Shown here: piece after piece, positions 8,284 through 17,706 of the stretch
Numbering within the stretch: position 1 is the stretch's first letter
Layout of the letters: the number at the start of each line of letters is the position of its first letter
From: an uncultured Actinomycetes bacterium
GTDB lineage: Bacteria > Actinomycetota > Thermoleophilia > Miltoncostaeales > Miltoncostaeaceae
Assembly (NCBI GenBank): GCA_903896045.1
Contig: CAITWD010000017.1
Coordinates: 1-64,000 of the forward strand
Reading direction: 5' to 3'
Length of the DNA stretch: 64,000 bases
The notes under the pieces: generated by a model
Database searches by the model: none
What the model saw: the letters and a program-made list of their open reading frames with translations, nothing else
What the model was told of the DNA's origin: nothing
Made by a program: the position numbers and the translations under genes

Positions 8284-8705
8284 GTGCCCATGAGCCCCCA
8301 GAGGCCTATTACCTGATTGGAATTGTCGCAGAGTTGGCGGGAATGCACCCGCAGACATTGCGCCTGTATGAGCGCCGCGGACTCCTTCGCCCCTATCGGA
8401 CCGCTGGCAAGACGCGACGCTATTCCGACGAGGACCTCGCGGTACTTCGCAGGATTCAGGAGTTATCGGAAGAGGGTCTCAATCTTGCGGGAATTGAGCG
8501 CGTGCTGGGGCTTGAGCGCACCATTGCGGAGGTCGAAGCGCATCTGGCCGAATTGACCCAGCAGCTTTCCAACGAACGCCAGATGCATCGTGAAGAGCTC
8601 GCCCAGACACGGCGATCGATGCGCTCAGAGGTGGTCCTGGTGACGCGCACCGAGACCGCGCTTGTCCCAATTCGTCACACCATGAATCGCGATCGAGGGA
8701 GGTAG
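8280..8705 (+). CDS. hspR: Heat-shock repressor HspR (MerR family)
   Basis: This is a 141-residue MerR-type regulator. The winged helix-turn-helix spans roughly residues 11-75 ([20 protein letters not shown] then [13 protein letters not shown]) and is followed by a coiled-coil helix. Its match to HspR, the repressor that binds HAIR elements and uses DnaK as co-repressor in Streptomyces, is supported by sequence and by its place between dnaJ and clpB. It overlaps dnaJ by ATGA. The C-terminal tail is basic (MNRDRGR). The likely target is the symmetric site at 4491-4559, giving negative feedback on its own operon. Confidence 0.95.
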   Translation: MSAHEPPEAYYLIGIVAELAGMHPQTLRLYERRGLLRPYRTAGKTRRYSDEDLAVLRRIQELSEEGLNLAGIERVLGLERTIAEVEAHLAELTQQLSNERQMHREELAQTRRSMRSEVVLVTRTETALVPIRHTMNRDRGR

Positions 8706-8709
8706 TGCA

Positions 8710-11313
8710 ATGCCAGTTGAGCAACTTACACAGCGGGCGCAGGCAGCCCTTGCAGATGCGGTTCGGATTGCACATGAGCATTCCCACCAACAGGTTGCCC
8801 CTGAACACCTACTGATTGCAGTACTTGGGCAACCCGAAGGATTGATCAATCCGCTGATCAGTGGCGCCGGTGCCCACGTCGATGCCATCCGTCACGCAGC
8901 GCAGGTGGCGCTCGACAAGCGCCCCCAGGTGCACGGCGGATCGAATGACCAGCAGCTCTCAGGGGATGTGCAAAAGGTCATGCGCCGCGCCGGTAACGAG
9001 GCCGAGCGCATGAATGATGAATTTATTTCGACTGAGCACTTTCTGCTGGCGTTGATGATTGAGCCCTCACCGGCACGCGACGCCCTGGTGCTCGGTGGTC
9101 TCACGGAAGCGGCCATTCGCGATGGTGTGACCCATCTGCGCGCTGGTATGCGAGTGACGGATCCGAACCCTGAGTCAAAGTTTCAAGCACTGGCGCAATA
9201 CGGACGCGATCTCACCGATGCCGCGCGCGACGGGTCACTGGACCCGGTGATCGGTCGTGATGAGGAGGTGCGTCGGGTGATTCAAGTCCTCTCGCGCCGG
9301 ACCAAAAATAACCCCGTCCTGATCGGCGAACCCGGGGTAGGAAAGACCGCAATCGTCGAAGGACTCGCACAGCGCATTGTCAGTGGGGATGTGCCGGATG
9401 GCTTACGTGACAAGCGTGTCGTCGCCCTCGATATGGGATCGCTGATTGCCGGGGCGAAGTTCCGCGGAGAGTTTGAGGACCGCCTCAAGGCGGTGCTTGC
9501 AGAGATCGCCGCGGCGCATGGCCAAATTATTCTCTTTATCGATGAGCTCCATACGATCGTGGGCGCCGGGGCTGCGGAGGGTGCTGTTGATGCGGCGAAC
9601 CTCTTGAAGCCGATGCTTGCCCGTGGTGAGTTGCGCGCAGTGGGAGCGACGACACTCGATGAATACCGCGCCCATATTGAAAAGGATGCCGCGCTCGAGC
9701 GCCGCTTTCAGCCGGTGTTGGTGGGTGAGCCAACCGTGGAGGCAACGATTGCCATCCTGCGTGGGCTCAAAGAGCGGTATGAAGTCCACCACGGTGTTCG
9801 CATTCAAGATGCCGCCCTCGTTGCGGCGGCGCAGTTATCGGATCGTTACATCACCGGTCGGTTCCTTCCCGATAAGGCAATCGATTTGATGGATGAGGCC
9901 GCGTCACGTCTACGGATCGAGATTGATTCAGTACCGGCGGAACTTGATGTCGTGCAGCGTCGCATCATGCAGCTCGAGATCGAGGAACAGGCGCTCGCCA
10001 AGGAAACCGACCACGCATCGCAGGTGCGGCGCGACACCATCGGACAAGAGCTCGGGGAGTTGCGCGAGGAAGCGGGCGGGATGCGCGCGCACTGGGAGCA
10101 AGAGCGTAGTGGGATCATGCGAATCCGCGATACCAAAGAGCAGATTGAGCAGGCCCGTGTGGAGCTCGAGCGCGCCGAACGCGAAGGCGATCTTGAGGGA
10201 GCTGCGAGGCTCACATACGGAACGCTTCCCGAGTTAGAGCGGGCGCTTTCATCGGCCAATGAGGATCTCGTGCGGAATCAGTCCGAACGTCGGATGCTCA
10301 AAGAAGAGGTGGATGATCAGGATGTTGCAGAGGTGGTCTCTGCATGGACCCGCATCCCGGTTGCCCGGCTCCTTGAGGGCGAGGTCCAGAAATTACTGCA
10401 CATGGAGGAGCGCTTGCATGAGCGCGTCATTGGGCAAGATGACGCTGTTGAGGCAATCGCGAATGCATTGCGTCGTGCGCGCGCAGGACTCTCGGACCCC
10501 AACCGGCCGATTGGGTCATTCATCTTTTTGGGCCCGACGGGGGTCGGCAAAACCGAGCTCGCAAAAACCCTTGCCGGATTCATGTTCGACGACGAGCAGG
10601 CAATGGTGCGTATTGACATGTCCGAGTACATGGAAAAGCACTCGGTCGCGCGACTGATTGGTGCCCCACCCGGGTATGTCGGTTTTGAGGAGGGCGGTCA
10701 GCTCACTGAGGCAATCCGCCGGCGCCCATATGCCGTACTGCTCCTTGATGAGATCGAAAAAGCGCACCCGGATGTCTTTAACGTGCTTTTGCAACTGCTC
10801 GATGATGGGCGCCTGACCGATGGGCAGGGGCGGGTGGTGGATTTCAAAAACGCCATTGTGATCATGACCAGCAATGTCGGAAGTCAATTCCTGACCGATG
10901 GGATCGCCGAAGATATCGCCGAGGAACGCGCACTTGGTGCGCTGCGCGACAGCTTTCGTCCGGAGTTCTTAAATCGCATCGATGAGATTGTGGTGTTCAG
11001 GCGTCTCTCTCGCGCCCAGATTGCCTCGATCGTCGATCTGCGCCTTGCATCGGTGATCGCCCGTGTCGCTGCCCGGGGTGTGGATCTGATTGTCCGTCCC
11101 GCTGCACGTGATCTGCTTGCCGAGGAGGGGTATGACCCGGTCTATGGGGCGCGCCCGTTGAGTCGAGTGATCCGTAAGCGGGTGGAGGATGCGCTCGCGA
11201 AGGGGCTGCTTGGTGGCGACTTTTCCGAGGGTGACGAGGTCGTGCTCGATGTTGATGCAACGGGCGCGCTGGCACTTATCCCAGTCGGGGCTACCGTTCC
11301 GTTGGTGTCGTAG
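8710..11313 (+). CDS. clpB: Disaggregase ClpB (Hsp100)
   Basis: This is an 867-residue class I AAA+ disaggregase that pulls polypeptides out of aggregates with the DnaK system. It has an N-terminal Clp_N repeat domain (residues 1-145), Walker [10 protein letters not shown] near residue 206 with Walker [10 protein letters not shown], a coiled-coil M domain (about 410-520) and a second Walker [10 protein letters not shown] near residue 608 with Walker [15 protein letters not shown]. The length and the M domain separate it from ClpA and ClpC. It starts 4 bases after hspR and is the last gene of the heat-shock operon. Its 3' end overlaps the convergent gene at 11291 by 23 bases. Confidence 0.97.
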   Translation: MPVEQLTQRAQAALADAVRIAHEHSHQQVAPEHLLIAVLGQPEGLINPLISGAGAHVDAIRHAAQVALDKRPQVHGGSNDQQLSGDVQKVMRRAGNEAERMNDEFISTEHFLLALMIEPSPARDALVLGGLTEAAIRDGVTHLRAGMRVTDPNPESKFQALAQYGRDLTDAARDGSLDPVIGRDEEVRRVIQVLSRRTKNNPVLIGEPGVGKTAIVEGLAQRIVSGDVPDGLRDKRVVALDMGSLIAGAKFRGEFEDRLKAVLAEIAAAHGQIILFIDELHTIVGAGAAEGAVDAANLLKPMLARGELRAVGATTLDEYRAHIEKDAALERRFQPVLVGEPTVEATIAILRGLKERYEVHHGVRIQDAALVAAAQLSDRYITGRFLPDKAIDLMDEAASRLRIEIDSVPAELDVVQRRIMQLEIEEQALAKETDHASQVRRDTIGQELGELREEAGGMRAHWEQERSGIMRIRDTKEQIEQARVELERAEREGDLEGAARLTYGTLPELERALSSANEDLVRNQSERRMLKEEVDDQDVAEVVSAWTRIPVARLLEGEVQKLLHMEERLHERVIGQDDAVEAIANALRRARAGLSDPNRPIGSFIFLGPTGVGKTELAKTLAGFMFDDEQAMVRIDMSEYMEKHSVARLIGAPPGYVGFEEGGQLTEAIRRRPYAVLLLDEIEKAHPDVFNVLLQLLDDGRLTDGQGRVVDFKNAIVIMTSNVGSQFLTDGIAEDIAEERALGALRDSFRPEFLNRIDEIVVFRRLSRAQIASIVDLRLASVIARVAARGVDLIVRPAARDLLAEEGYDPVYGARPLSRVIRKRVEDALAKGLLGGDFSEGDEVVLDVDATGALALIPVGATVPLVS

Positions 11314-11632
11314 GGATCGATCCCGGTTCGTGAGATGCGGTGTGGCTCGTCCCCGGGGGCGGGTCGCACCGCGCATCGATATGGACGCCGCGATCGGCGA
11401 AGAGTTCACCGGTCGTGCGTGCGGGCGTGACGGCGCCTTCGGTGGCTGGTCCCAAATCGGCGATATGCATTTTCGCGCGACATATGGGTTGTGCCTGGGT
11501 GGCAAATGCCGCTTCTGCCGCCTGGCGTGCGGCATCTTGACTGGATGCAACCACGATGACCTCCTCCTTTTGGAAGGGGCCCTCCCAGCCGCTCGACACG
11601 GCCCAAATGCGCATGAGTTGATGCACGGTCAT
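11291..11632 (-). CDS. Small uncharacterised protein
   Basis: This encodes 113 residues with no family I recognise. The first half ([20 protein letters not shown]...[13 protein letters not shown]) reads like a small alpha/beta domain. The second half is polar and Pro/Thr-rich and probably disordered. Support for a real gene comes from its start codon overlapping the stop of the membrane-protein gene at 11629-12123 by ATGA, which implies coupled translation. Its 3' end runs 23 bases into clpB in the opposite sense. The true start could be the internal Met 7 codons later. Confidence 0.55.
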   Translation of the reverse strand: MTVHQLMRIWAVSSGWEGPFQKEEVIVVASSQDAARQAAEAAFATQAQPICRAKMHIADLGPATEGAVTPARTTGELFADRGVHIDARCDPPPGTSHTASHEPGSIPTTPTER

Positions 11633-12123
11633 CGCGCTATTCGCCGGCGAACGGGACGACGGGCGCGTAATTGACGATGTGCCCGATCAGGAAAGGCAAG
11701 GGCCCATTGGCGGCTGGTGTTCAGGACCATGATGATACTGCTTGCGACCCCAAGGCCGAGTCCAAGTTGACGTGCGAGTCCGCGAGAGGTCTGGGGCGGA
11801 ATGAGACCCCGGTAGATGAGCGCCGCGCAGCAGATCAGTCCTGCGATGAGCCCGGTGGTTGCAAGAATCTTCCGTACGGGACCGTGGAGCGTGATAGTGC
11901 GGTGAATATCTCCAGCGATGGCACATGCGCACACGGCGCAGAGTGTGGCCCCAATGATGGCGATCTTGCTCCATCCAGTCGCATCCCAGCCGGAAAGTGT
12001 GTCGGGTGATCCCACCGGGCCGATCGTGATCGCATACCACGGCAAAAACACCGAGATGATCACAATGGCTCCGCTGAGTGCCGCGAGGAGCGAGGGGCGG
12101 GTGGGTGACGCGGTACGTGCCAT
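11629..12123 (-). CDS. Four-helix membrane protein with LPW/SGW motif
   Basis: This is a 164-residue predicted inner-membrane protein with four hydrophobic segments: about residues 11-30, 53-75, 85-108 and 120-140. I chose the ATG at 12123 rather than the longer open frame because the hydrophobic first helix begins there and the upstream extension is unlike a protein. The first loop has FLPWY followed by LSGWDATGW, which recurs as LPWF...SGW in the membrane protein at 13490-13888, so the two are probably homologous. Function is unknown. It is the first gene of a two-gene minus-strand operon. The C-terminus is Arg-rich and cytoplasmic. Confidence 0.7.
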   Translation of the reverse strand: MARTASPTRPSLLAALSGAIVIISVFLPWYAITIGPVGSPDTLSGWDATGWSKIAIIGATLCAVCACAIAGDIHRTITLHGPVRKILATTGLIAGLICCAALIYRGLIPPQTSRGLARQLGLGLGVASSIIMVLNTSRQWALAFPDRAHRQLRARRPVRRRIAR

Positions 12124-12269
12124 AGCAATAGCGTACCGAGGTTCGTCGAGCGCAACCAAAAAGGGTATGAATCCTTGTGAGATGGGGTCAGAAGTGACGA
12201 CCATCTCCGGACGGGCTGCTACGCTCGCACGACAGATGAAGATTCCGGTAGTACGCGAAGGAGACGCTC

Positions 12270-12554
12270 GTGCCAACGTACATTTTGCTCAGCACCCTTA
12301 GTCCCCATGGCGTCGGCACATTGAAGGCGAATCCCACGCGCCTCAAGGAAGTCAATGCCGAGATCGAGCAGATGGGTGCGAAGGTTGTGCAACAGTGGGC
12401 CGTTCTCGGTCCGTACGACTTTGTGAACATCGTGGAAGCGGAAGATGAAAAGGTCATTGCCCGCGTATCGGTCGAACTCGCGGCTCGTGGCACCGCGCAC
12501 TTTCAGACATTGACGGCGATTCCGGTCGACGAGTTCCTCGCACTGCTGACCTAA
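12270..12554 (+). CDS. GYD-domain protein, copy 1
   Basis: This 94-residue protein has the GYD fold (ferredoxin-like, dimeric alpha-beta barrel), named after the Gly-Tyr-Asp motif. Here the motif appears as GPYDF near residue 48, preceded by QQWAVL. The start is GTG at 12270 with GAAGGAG 7-13 bases upstream. The biochemical role of GYD proteins is not established. A second gene at 53797 encodes a close paralogue, about 60% identical by my hand alignment and sharing ILLSTLSP and QWAVLG. Downstream on the same strand come a small protein, an MBL-fold hydrolase and a membrane protein with very short gaps, suggesting one operon. Confidence 0.85.
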   Translation: MPTYILLSTLSPHGVGTLKANPTRLKEVNAEIEQMGAKVVQQWAVLGPYDFVNIVEAEDEKVIARVSVELAARGTAHFQTLTAIPVDEFLALLT

Positions 12555-12564
12555 TGGGGCGTTC

Positions 12565-12789
12565 GTGAGCATCCCGAAGAAGTTCACCGGCGGAGTGGTC
12601 CTTCTGGGCGCCGCCGCGCTCGTGTCATCCCCACTTGCAGCGCCGGTGCGTCTGCGGATGCGCGCGTGGCTTGCCGGCGCGGGACGCCACCATGATCCCG
12701 TGGCCCCGTTTTGTGGTGCACCCTGTTATTCACGCCCGCAGGACAACGGCGCGGAGAACGTCAGCGAGCAGCGGGAACGCCTGCAGTGA
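12565..12789 (+). CDS. Small protein with hydrophobic N-terminus
   Basis: This encodes 74 residues from GTG at 12565, 10 bases after the GYD gene. Residues 8-27 (GGVVLLGAAALVSSPLAAPV) are hydrophobic enough for one membrane helix or a signal anchor. The rest is polar with two cysteines close together (CGAPC). I recognise no family. The next gene starts 2 bases after its stop and has no ribosome site of its own, which argues that this frame is translated and coupled to it. Composition matches its neighbours. The evidence is positional, so confidence is moderate. Confidence 0.45.
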   Translation: MSIPKKFTGGVVLLGAAALVSSPLAAPVRLRMRAWLAGAGRHHDPVAPFCGAPCYSRPQDNGAENVSEQRERLQ

Positions 12790-12791
12790 GC

Positions 12792-13493
12792 ATGTGGCGA
12801 GCCGAGATCCTTATCCCGGCTCATCGAATCGTCGTTGCGCTCCAAGGCGATGATGTCGTTGAGGTGCATGGTGATGGCGGGCCGTCGACCTTTCGCGCCT
12901 ATCGTGGGCTACCGGATGCCGTGCATGGAATGATCGCGTGGCCGAACACGGTACTTCTCGCAGGGGATGAGCAGATCGTGATTGACCCTGGCTACCAGAC
13001 CCAGGGCGACATGCTTCTCGGCGCGCTCGGGGCGCGAGGGATCCGCCCCGACGATATCTCGATCGTGATCATGACGCACATGCACTCCGACCACATCTCG
13101 GCACTGCCGCAACTCGGCAAGGTGACGCTCTATGTCCACGCAGATGAGCTCGAGACGCCATACGCGCGCCGCCAACGCGGATGGCTTGATGCGGCGGATG
13201 TCCAGGTCCTCGAAGGGGCCGAGGGGCAGATTCGCCCAGGCATCGAGTGGTTCCATACGCCTGGACACAGCCCTGGCCATATCGCGCTCGTCATCACGTC
13301 TGATAGCGGCCGTGTGGTCGTTGCCGGAGATACCATGGGCCCCGTTCCAGAATGGTTTGCAGAACGGAATCCTCCACACGAACTTGAGTATCGTGATGAG
13401 CACCTTGCTGCCTACCGGCGCATTGCAGCGCTCGCGCCAAGTACCGTCATTCCGGGTCATTATCCGCCGTTTGTTCAGGAGTCTCACGAATGA
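12792..13493 (+). CDS. Metallo-beta-lactamase-fold hydrolase
   Basis: This 233-residue MBL-fold protein carries the zinc motif THMHSDH (HxHxDH) near residues 95-101, a second ligand in HTPGHSPGH near residue 155 and an Asp in VVAGDTMGP near residue 177. The arrangement is that of quorum-quenching lactonase or glyoxalase II-like hydrolases, and the substrate is not decidable. I chose the ATG at 12792 because the extended upstream frame is antisense-like filler, the family begins near there, and the start sits 2 bases after the preceding stop. It overlaps the following membrane-protein gene by ATGA, so GYD, small protein, hydrolase and membrane protein look like a single operon. Confidence 0.88.
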   Translation: MWRAEILIPAHRIVVALQGDDVVEVHGDGGPSTFRAYRGLPDAVHGMIAWPNTVLLAGDEQIVIDPGYQTQGDMLLGALGARGIRPDDISIVIMTHMHSDHISALPQLGKVTLYVHADELETPYARRQRGWLDAADVQVLEGAEGQIRPGIEWFHTPGHSPGHIALVITSDSGRVVVAGDTMGPVPEWFAERNPPHELEYRDEHLAAYRRIAALAPSTVIPGHYPPFVQESHE

Positions 13494-13888
13494 GTGCATC
13501 TGTGTTGCGTCTACGACAGCGCTTTCTCGCCGCCGGAATAGCGGGAAATGTCGTGTTTTTGGTGAGCCTGATACTTCCCTGGTTCGATCTCGGTAGCTAC
13601 GACAGCATGAGCGGGTGGACGGTGCTGCCGGCCGCCTGGGCGATCGCGTTGGTGTGTATCGCCGCGATTATCGGTTTTGTGGCAGAGATGAATGCCATCG
13701 TGTTGCCGCTGCACCTTGCCCCCATGCGCGTCGCGGCCTATTGCTCGTCGATCCCATTGTGGTTTTCCGGCGCCTTCCTTGTGGCTGGCGGCGGCACTGG
13801 TCGGTCGTGGGGCCTTGTCATTGCGGTGCTTGGGTCGGTCATTGCCACCGTTGCTGCCACCCGCGTGGCGCCATCGCGTCGCCGATAA
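13490..13888 (+). CDS. Four-helix membrane protein with LPW/SGW motif, second copy
   Basis: This is a 132-residue predicted integral membrane protein with helices near residues 13-32, 45-65, 75-97 and 102-122. It begins inside the last codon of the MBL-hydrolase gene (ATGA overlap). The first loop contains ILPWF followed by YDSMSGW, the same pattern as in the protein at 11629-12123 (FLPWY...LSGW), with equivalent placement after helix 1. That suggests a diverged pair encoded a few genes apart on opposite strands. I know of no function for the family. The C-terminus is a short basic tail. Confidence 0.7.
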   Translation: MSASVLRLRQRFLAAGIAGNVVFLVSLILPWFDLGSYDSMSGWTVLPAAWAIALVCIAAIIGFVAEMNAIVLPLHLAPMRVAAYCSSIPLWFSGAFLVAGGGTGRSWGLVIAVLGSVIATVAATRVAPSRRR

Positions 13889-13923
13889 GCTGATCGAAGG
13901 GCAGTACCGGACGAGGGGGCATC

Positions 13924-14175
13924 ATGGGACTTGTAGACAAGGCAAAAGGCGCCGCCAAGGGCGCTGTCGGTGCGGCACAAAAAGGCCTTGATGAGGCGAA
14001 AGATGCGAGTCAGCTCTTTGCGTTGAAGCGCTCTGCAACGAGCCTGACCGAACAGCTCGGGCACATTGTGTTTCGCCAGCATGAGGGCGAATCGGGGCTT
14101 GAATCCGAGGTCAGTCGCCTTGTGGACGAGTTGCGCGTCGTGAAGCGCGAGATCGCCGAGCTCGAGCAGGAGTAG
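13924..14175 (+). CDS. Small amphipathic/coiled-coil protein
   Basis: This 83-residue protein has an Ala/Lys/Gly-rich amphipathic N-terminus (DKAKGAAKGAVGAAQKGLDEA) and a helical C-terminus with heptad-like spacing (SEVSRLVDELRVVKREIAELEQE region). The layout and the C-terminal pattern resemble the 139-residue protein encoded at 54754-55173, which also ends its conserved part in a K-x-x-EIA helix and also lies near a GYD gene. A GAGGGGG site precedes the ATG. Such proteins may bind membranes or act as scaffolds, but I cannot assign a role. The histidine kinase gene follows 45 bases later in the same frame and strand. Confidence 0.65.
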   Translation: MGLVDKAKGAAKGAVGAAQKGLDEAKDASQLFALKRSATSLTEQLGHIVFRQHEGESGLESEVSRLVDELRVVKREIAELEQE

Positions 14176-14220
14176 CCGCCAGGCAGCACCGGCACCGCTG
14201 TTGCCGTCATACTTATCGGC

Positions 14221-15435
14221 ATGTTGTTTGCGGCAATTACGGTCGTCGTCATTCTGGTCGCGGTTATTGCGCTTGTGCTGCGCACCCAGCGGGGATTGCG
14301 GGCGCAGATGGTTGAGGCAGGGCGCGCGGCGACACAGACAACCGCCCAGCTACAGGCCAGTGAGGCCCGACGTGCTGCCATCTTTGCCCAATTTCCGATT
14401 GCGGCAATCCGCCTAGATGCCGCAGGACTGATTCTCGAGATCAATGGGGCTGCGCGCACGGAGTTTCCTCATGTGGCCGAGGGAACCCCCATTCTTGAGT
14501 CGTTTGGCGAGCATCGTCTCTCGGATGAGATTGCCAGTGCGCTCATTGACAGCCAGGCACGGGCACTGGAGGTGCGTTTATTCGCGGATGCGCGGCGTAC
14601 CTATCGCGTCGCGATCGAGGTACTCGAGATGGCAACGGGTCCGGAGGCGATTGTCTTCTTTACTGATTTCACCGATGCGGCCGCGTATCAAGAACTACGG
14701 AGTCAGTTTTCCGCGAACGTCTCGCACGAGCTGCGTACTCCACTCACTGGATTGGCGGGGCTCTTGGAAGCCCTCGGGGATCCGGAAATCGATGATGAGA
14801 CTCATGCCCGCTTTGTTGAGCGGGCGTCGATGGAGGTGCAGCGCCTCGTTGCGTTGATTACCGATGTGCTCTTTCTCTCGGAACTCGAGGCACCGATTGG
14901 CGGTGCCACGCTGGCCAGTAGCGACCTCGCCAGTGCGGTCGGTGCCTCCGTTGAGGCGCTGGCGGGTGTTGCCACTGAGGTGGGAGTGCGGGTTGAGGTT
15001 GCCGTCGAGGGGCCGATCTGGGTCCCATTGACCGAGCGAATGGCCATCACCGTGGTGCAAAACCTCCTGGAGAATGCGATCAAGTACGGCGGAACTGGTG
15101 CGGTCGCAACAGTGCGCACCGAACGCTCGGAGGATGGTCACTGGGTGGAATTGATCTGTAGTGACACCGGGCCCGGAATCTCCGAGCGGCACCTGCCGCA
15201 TATTTTTGATCGCTTCTATCGTGCCGACGCATCGAGATCCAAGCGTCTCGGCGGAACTGGGCTTGGCCTGTCGATCGTCAAGCACATCGCAGAGCGGTTT
15301 AGCGGGAGCGTCAGCGCCGAGTCTCGCGAAGGCTTCGGGACGACAATCACCGTACGTGTCCCGACGGTGACAATGGGCCCTGATGGGCCGGCTCGTGGAG
15401 CCCCTGGAGACGTTTCACAGATCTGGACCAGCTAA
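14221..15435 (+). CDS. PAS-domain sensor histidine kinase (PhoR/SenX3-like), orphan
   Basis: This is a 404-residue membrane-bound histidine kinase. One N-terminal helix (residues 1-20) is followed by a coiled coil, a PAS domain (about 50-150), a HisKA domain with the phospho-acceptor in NVSHELRTPL near residue 168, and a HATPase domain with NLLENAIKYGG, DTGPGIS and GGTGLGLSIV boxes. The order TM-PAS-HisKA-HATPase is that of PhoR and mycobacterial SenX3. No response regulator is adjacent, so the partner is elsewhere. The ATG at 14221 has no clear ribosome site; the frame is open back to the previous stop, so initiation may be coupled. Next comes a glycan-precursor operon. Confidence 0.9.
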   Translation: MLFAAITVVVILVAVIALVLRTQRGLRAQMVEAGRAATQTTAQLQASEARRAAIFAQFPIAAIRLDAAGLILEINGAARTEFPHVAEGTPILESFGEHRLSDEIASALIDSQARALEVRLFADARRTYRVAIEVLEMATGPEAIVFFTDFTDAAAYQELRSQFSANVSHELRTPLTGLAGLLEALGDPEIDDETHARFVERASMEVQRLVALITDVLFLSELEAPIGGATLASSDLASAVGASVEALAGVATEVGVRVEVAVEGPIWVPLTERMAITVVQNLLENAIKYGGTGAVATVRTERSEDGHWVELICSDTGPGISERHLPHIFDRFYRADASRSKRLGGTGLGLSIVKHIAERFSGSVSAESREGFGTTITVRVPTVTMGPDGPARGAPGDVSQIWTS

Positions 15436-15513
15436 ACTGGCTGCAAATTGCCTTATGCAGGCGATTGCGTCATCGATTGTTGTCGCGTTGTTTCCCGCCG
15501 CCAAGGAGTTCGC

Positions 15514-16614
15514 GTGAGTGTTCCGCTGATGGACATCGGTGCCCAATATGGTCCATTGCGCGCGGAAATTGATGCCGCGATTGCGGGCGTCCTCGACTCT
15601 GGTCGGTTCATTCTCGGTCCCCATGTGACGGCCCTTGAGAAAGAGATTTCCGAGCGTCTTGGCGGGCGTCCATGCGTGGGGGTTGCCAACGGAACCGACG
15701 CATTGGTGATTGCACTCAATGCACTCGACGTTGGCCCTGGCGATGAGGTGATTACGACCCCGTACACCTTTTATGCGACCGCAGAAGCGATTGCTCGTCT
15801 CGGTGCGATTCCGGTGTTCTGTGACATTGATCCGGTGGACTTTTGTCTCGATCCTGCATTGATCGAGGCGCGCATTACCGACCGTACCCGGGCGATTTTG
15901 CCGGTCCACATCTTTGGTCAGGCAGCAAATATGACTGCGATCCGCGCGATTGCACGCCGTCATGGTCTTCCGGTCATCGAGGATGCTGCTCAGGCGTTTG
16001 GTGGTGCAGATGCAGGAACCCCAATCGGCGCGATGGGTGATTTGGCCACGATTAGCTTCTTCCCGACAAAGAATCTTCCCGGCATCGGCGATGGTGGAAT
16101 GGTTGTCTGTCGCGACGAAGAATTGGCGGAGCGGGTGCGGCGGCTGCGGTTCCATGGATCGGCGGACAAGATTGTGTTCCAAGAAGTGGGCTACAACTCA
16201 CGTCTTGATGAGTTGCAGGCAGCAGTCATTCGCATTTTTCTGCGGCATGTAGATAGTTGGAACGATGGCCGCCGTGCTGCCGCCAACAGTTATGCAGATG
16301 CCGGACTCGGCGATCTCATGACCTTGCCGGGTGTGCGCGATGGGGTGCACCACATCTATCACCTGTTCATGGCGCGCCACGAAGCGCGCGATGCGTTGGT
16401 GGCGCAACTCGGTGCACACGGCGTGAGCGCTGCGGTGTACTACGGTATTCCTATGCATCTACAACCGGTATTTGCGCATTTGGGCTATGGCGTGGGTGAT
16501 TTGCCGGTGGCAGAGGCATGTGCAAATTCGGCGATCGCCTTGCCAATGCACCCCCACCTCGCTGAGGCGGATGTGCACGCTGTTGTGCAGGCAATTCGCA
16601 CTGTGCTCGCGTAA
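15514..16614 (+). CDS. DegT/DnrJ/EryC1/StrS-family sugar aminotransferase
   Basis: This is a 366-residue PLP-dependent aminotransferase acting on nucleotide-linked keto-sugars. Visible features are VANGTDALVIAL near residue 55 (PLP phosphate binding), IEDAAQAFGG near residue 158 (Asp to PLP nitrogen) and FFPTKNLPGIGDGG near residue 184, whose Lys forms the Schiff base. I start at GTG 15514 because AAGGAG lies 5 bases upstream and PLMDIGAQY is the usual family N-terminus; the longer frame lacks both. It begins a three-gene operon with a DUF354 protein and a membrane 4,6-dehydratase. Together these suggest synthesis of an amino-dideoxy sugar on a nucleotide carrier. Confidence 0.93.
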   Translation: MSVPLMDIGAQYGPLRAEIDAAIAGVLDSGRFILGPHVTALEKEISERLGGRPCVGVANGTDALVIALNALDVGPGDEVITTPYTFYATAEAIARLGAIPVFCDIDPVDFCLDPALIEARITDRTRAILPVHIFGQAANMTAIRAIARRHGLPVIEDAAQAFGGADAGTPIGAMGDLATISFFPTKNLPGIGDGGMVVCRDEELAERVRRLRFHGSADKIVFQEVGYNSRLDELQAAVIRIFLRHVDSWNDGRRAAANSYADAGLGDLMTLPGVRDGVHHIYHLFMARHEARDALVAQLGAHGVSAAVYYGIPMHLQPVFAHLGYGVGDLPVAEACANSAIALPMHPHLAEADVHAVVQAIRTVLA

Positions 16615-16662
16615 GGGATGTAAGTACTGGTTGCGCATGAGACCCCATCTGGTGAGGTAGGA

Positions 16663-17706
16663 GTGGCAGGGATCATTGATCCCGATCAGCGACTTCGCAT
16701 CTGGATTGACATGACGAACTCACCTCACGTGGTGATCTTTCGTCCGTTGATTGCACGAATGATCGCTCGGGGGCACGAGGTGACCATCACTGCGCGCGAT
16801 TTCGCCCAAACCATCGGCCTGCTTGAGCGGTTCAATATGCCGCACACGGTGATTGGTGCGCACGGTGGTGCGGGACGCGTCGGAAAGGCGCGCGCGATGG
16901 GGTCCCGGACGAGTTCGTTGGTTCGGTTCGCGCGCCGTGAACGCTTTGATGTCGCGATTGCACATGGCAGCACCGATCAACCCCCTGCAGCCCGGGCCGC
17001 CCGCACGCCGCAGGTCACGATGTTTGATTATGAGTTTGCATCCACAATGCATCATTGGAACGGGCGCTTTGCGACCCGGGTGCTCGTACCCAGCGCGATT
17101 CCTGAGTGGGCATTGTGGCGATACGGAATCCGGGCCCCCAAGCTCGTGCGGTATCCGGGCATTAAAGAGGAGTACTACCTCGCCGATCATGTCCTTGATC
17201 GTGAGGTGATCCCTGAGCTCGGTCTCGATCAATCAAAAATTATTGCGGTACTGCGACCCCCGCCGGAGGTCACCCTTTACCACCGTGGGCTTTCGAGTGA
17301 TGTGTTCACGGCGACCCTGGATCGCCTCATTGAGGCAGGGCCAACGGTGCAGACGGTCGTGCTTCCTCGCACCGATCGGCAGCGCGAAGAGCTTGTCGGT
17401 CGTCCGGTGATTGTCCCCGAGCGTCCTGTCGATGGTCCGAGTTTGGTTGCGACTGCTGATTTTGTGGTGAGCGCTGGTGGCACGATGAATCGTGAGGCGG
17501 TGGCACTCGGGGTCCCTGCATACAGCCCGTTTGCGGGACGTCTTGGTGCAGTTGACCAGGCGTTGATTGACCAGGGTCGTTTGCACCGACTCGAAAATGC
17601 TGCACAAGTCGTGCTAGAAAAGCGTGACCGGCGGGTGCCAGCAACGCATCGTGACCCTGAAGCGTTGATCGACATGATGTTGACAGTGGCGGGAGCACGG
17701 GGATGA
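16663..17706 (+). CDS. DUF354 glycosyltransferase-like protein
   Basis: This is a 347-residue protein of the DUF354 family, related in fold to UDP-GlcNAc 2-epimerases and GT-B transferases. It opens with RIWIDMTNSPHVVIFRPLI, carries HGSTDQPPAAR near residue 105 and VSAGGTMNREAVALGVP near residue 268, the segment corresponding to the nucleotide-sugar site. The start is GTG at 16663. Family members usually occur in exopolysaccharide or surface-glycan clusters, but none that I know has a settled reaction. The stop overlaps the start of the following dehydratase gene by ATGA, so the proteins are probably made in fixed proportion. Confidence 0.85.
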   Translation: MAGIIDPDQRLRIWIDMTNSPHVVIFRPLIARMIARGHEVTITARDFAQTIGLLERFNMPHTVIGAHGGAGRVGKARAMGSRTSSLVRFARRERFDVAIAHGSTDQPPAARAARTPQVTMFDYEFASTMHHWNGRFATRVLVPSAIPEWALWRYGIRAPKLVRYPGIKEEYYLADHVLDREVIPELGLDQSKIIAVLRPPPEVTLYHRGLSSDVFTATLDRLIEAGPTVQTVVLPRTDRQREELVGRPVIVPERPVDGPSLVATADFVVSAGGTMNREAVALGVPAYSPFAGRLGAVDQALIDQGRLHRLENAAQVVLEKRDRRVPATHRDPEALIDMMLTVAGARG

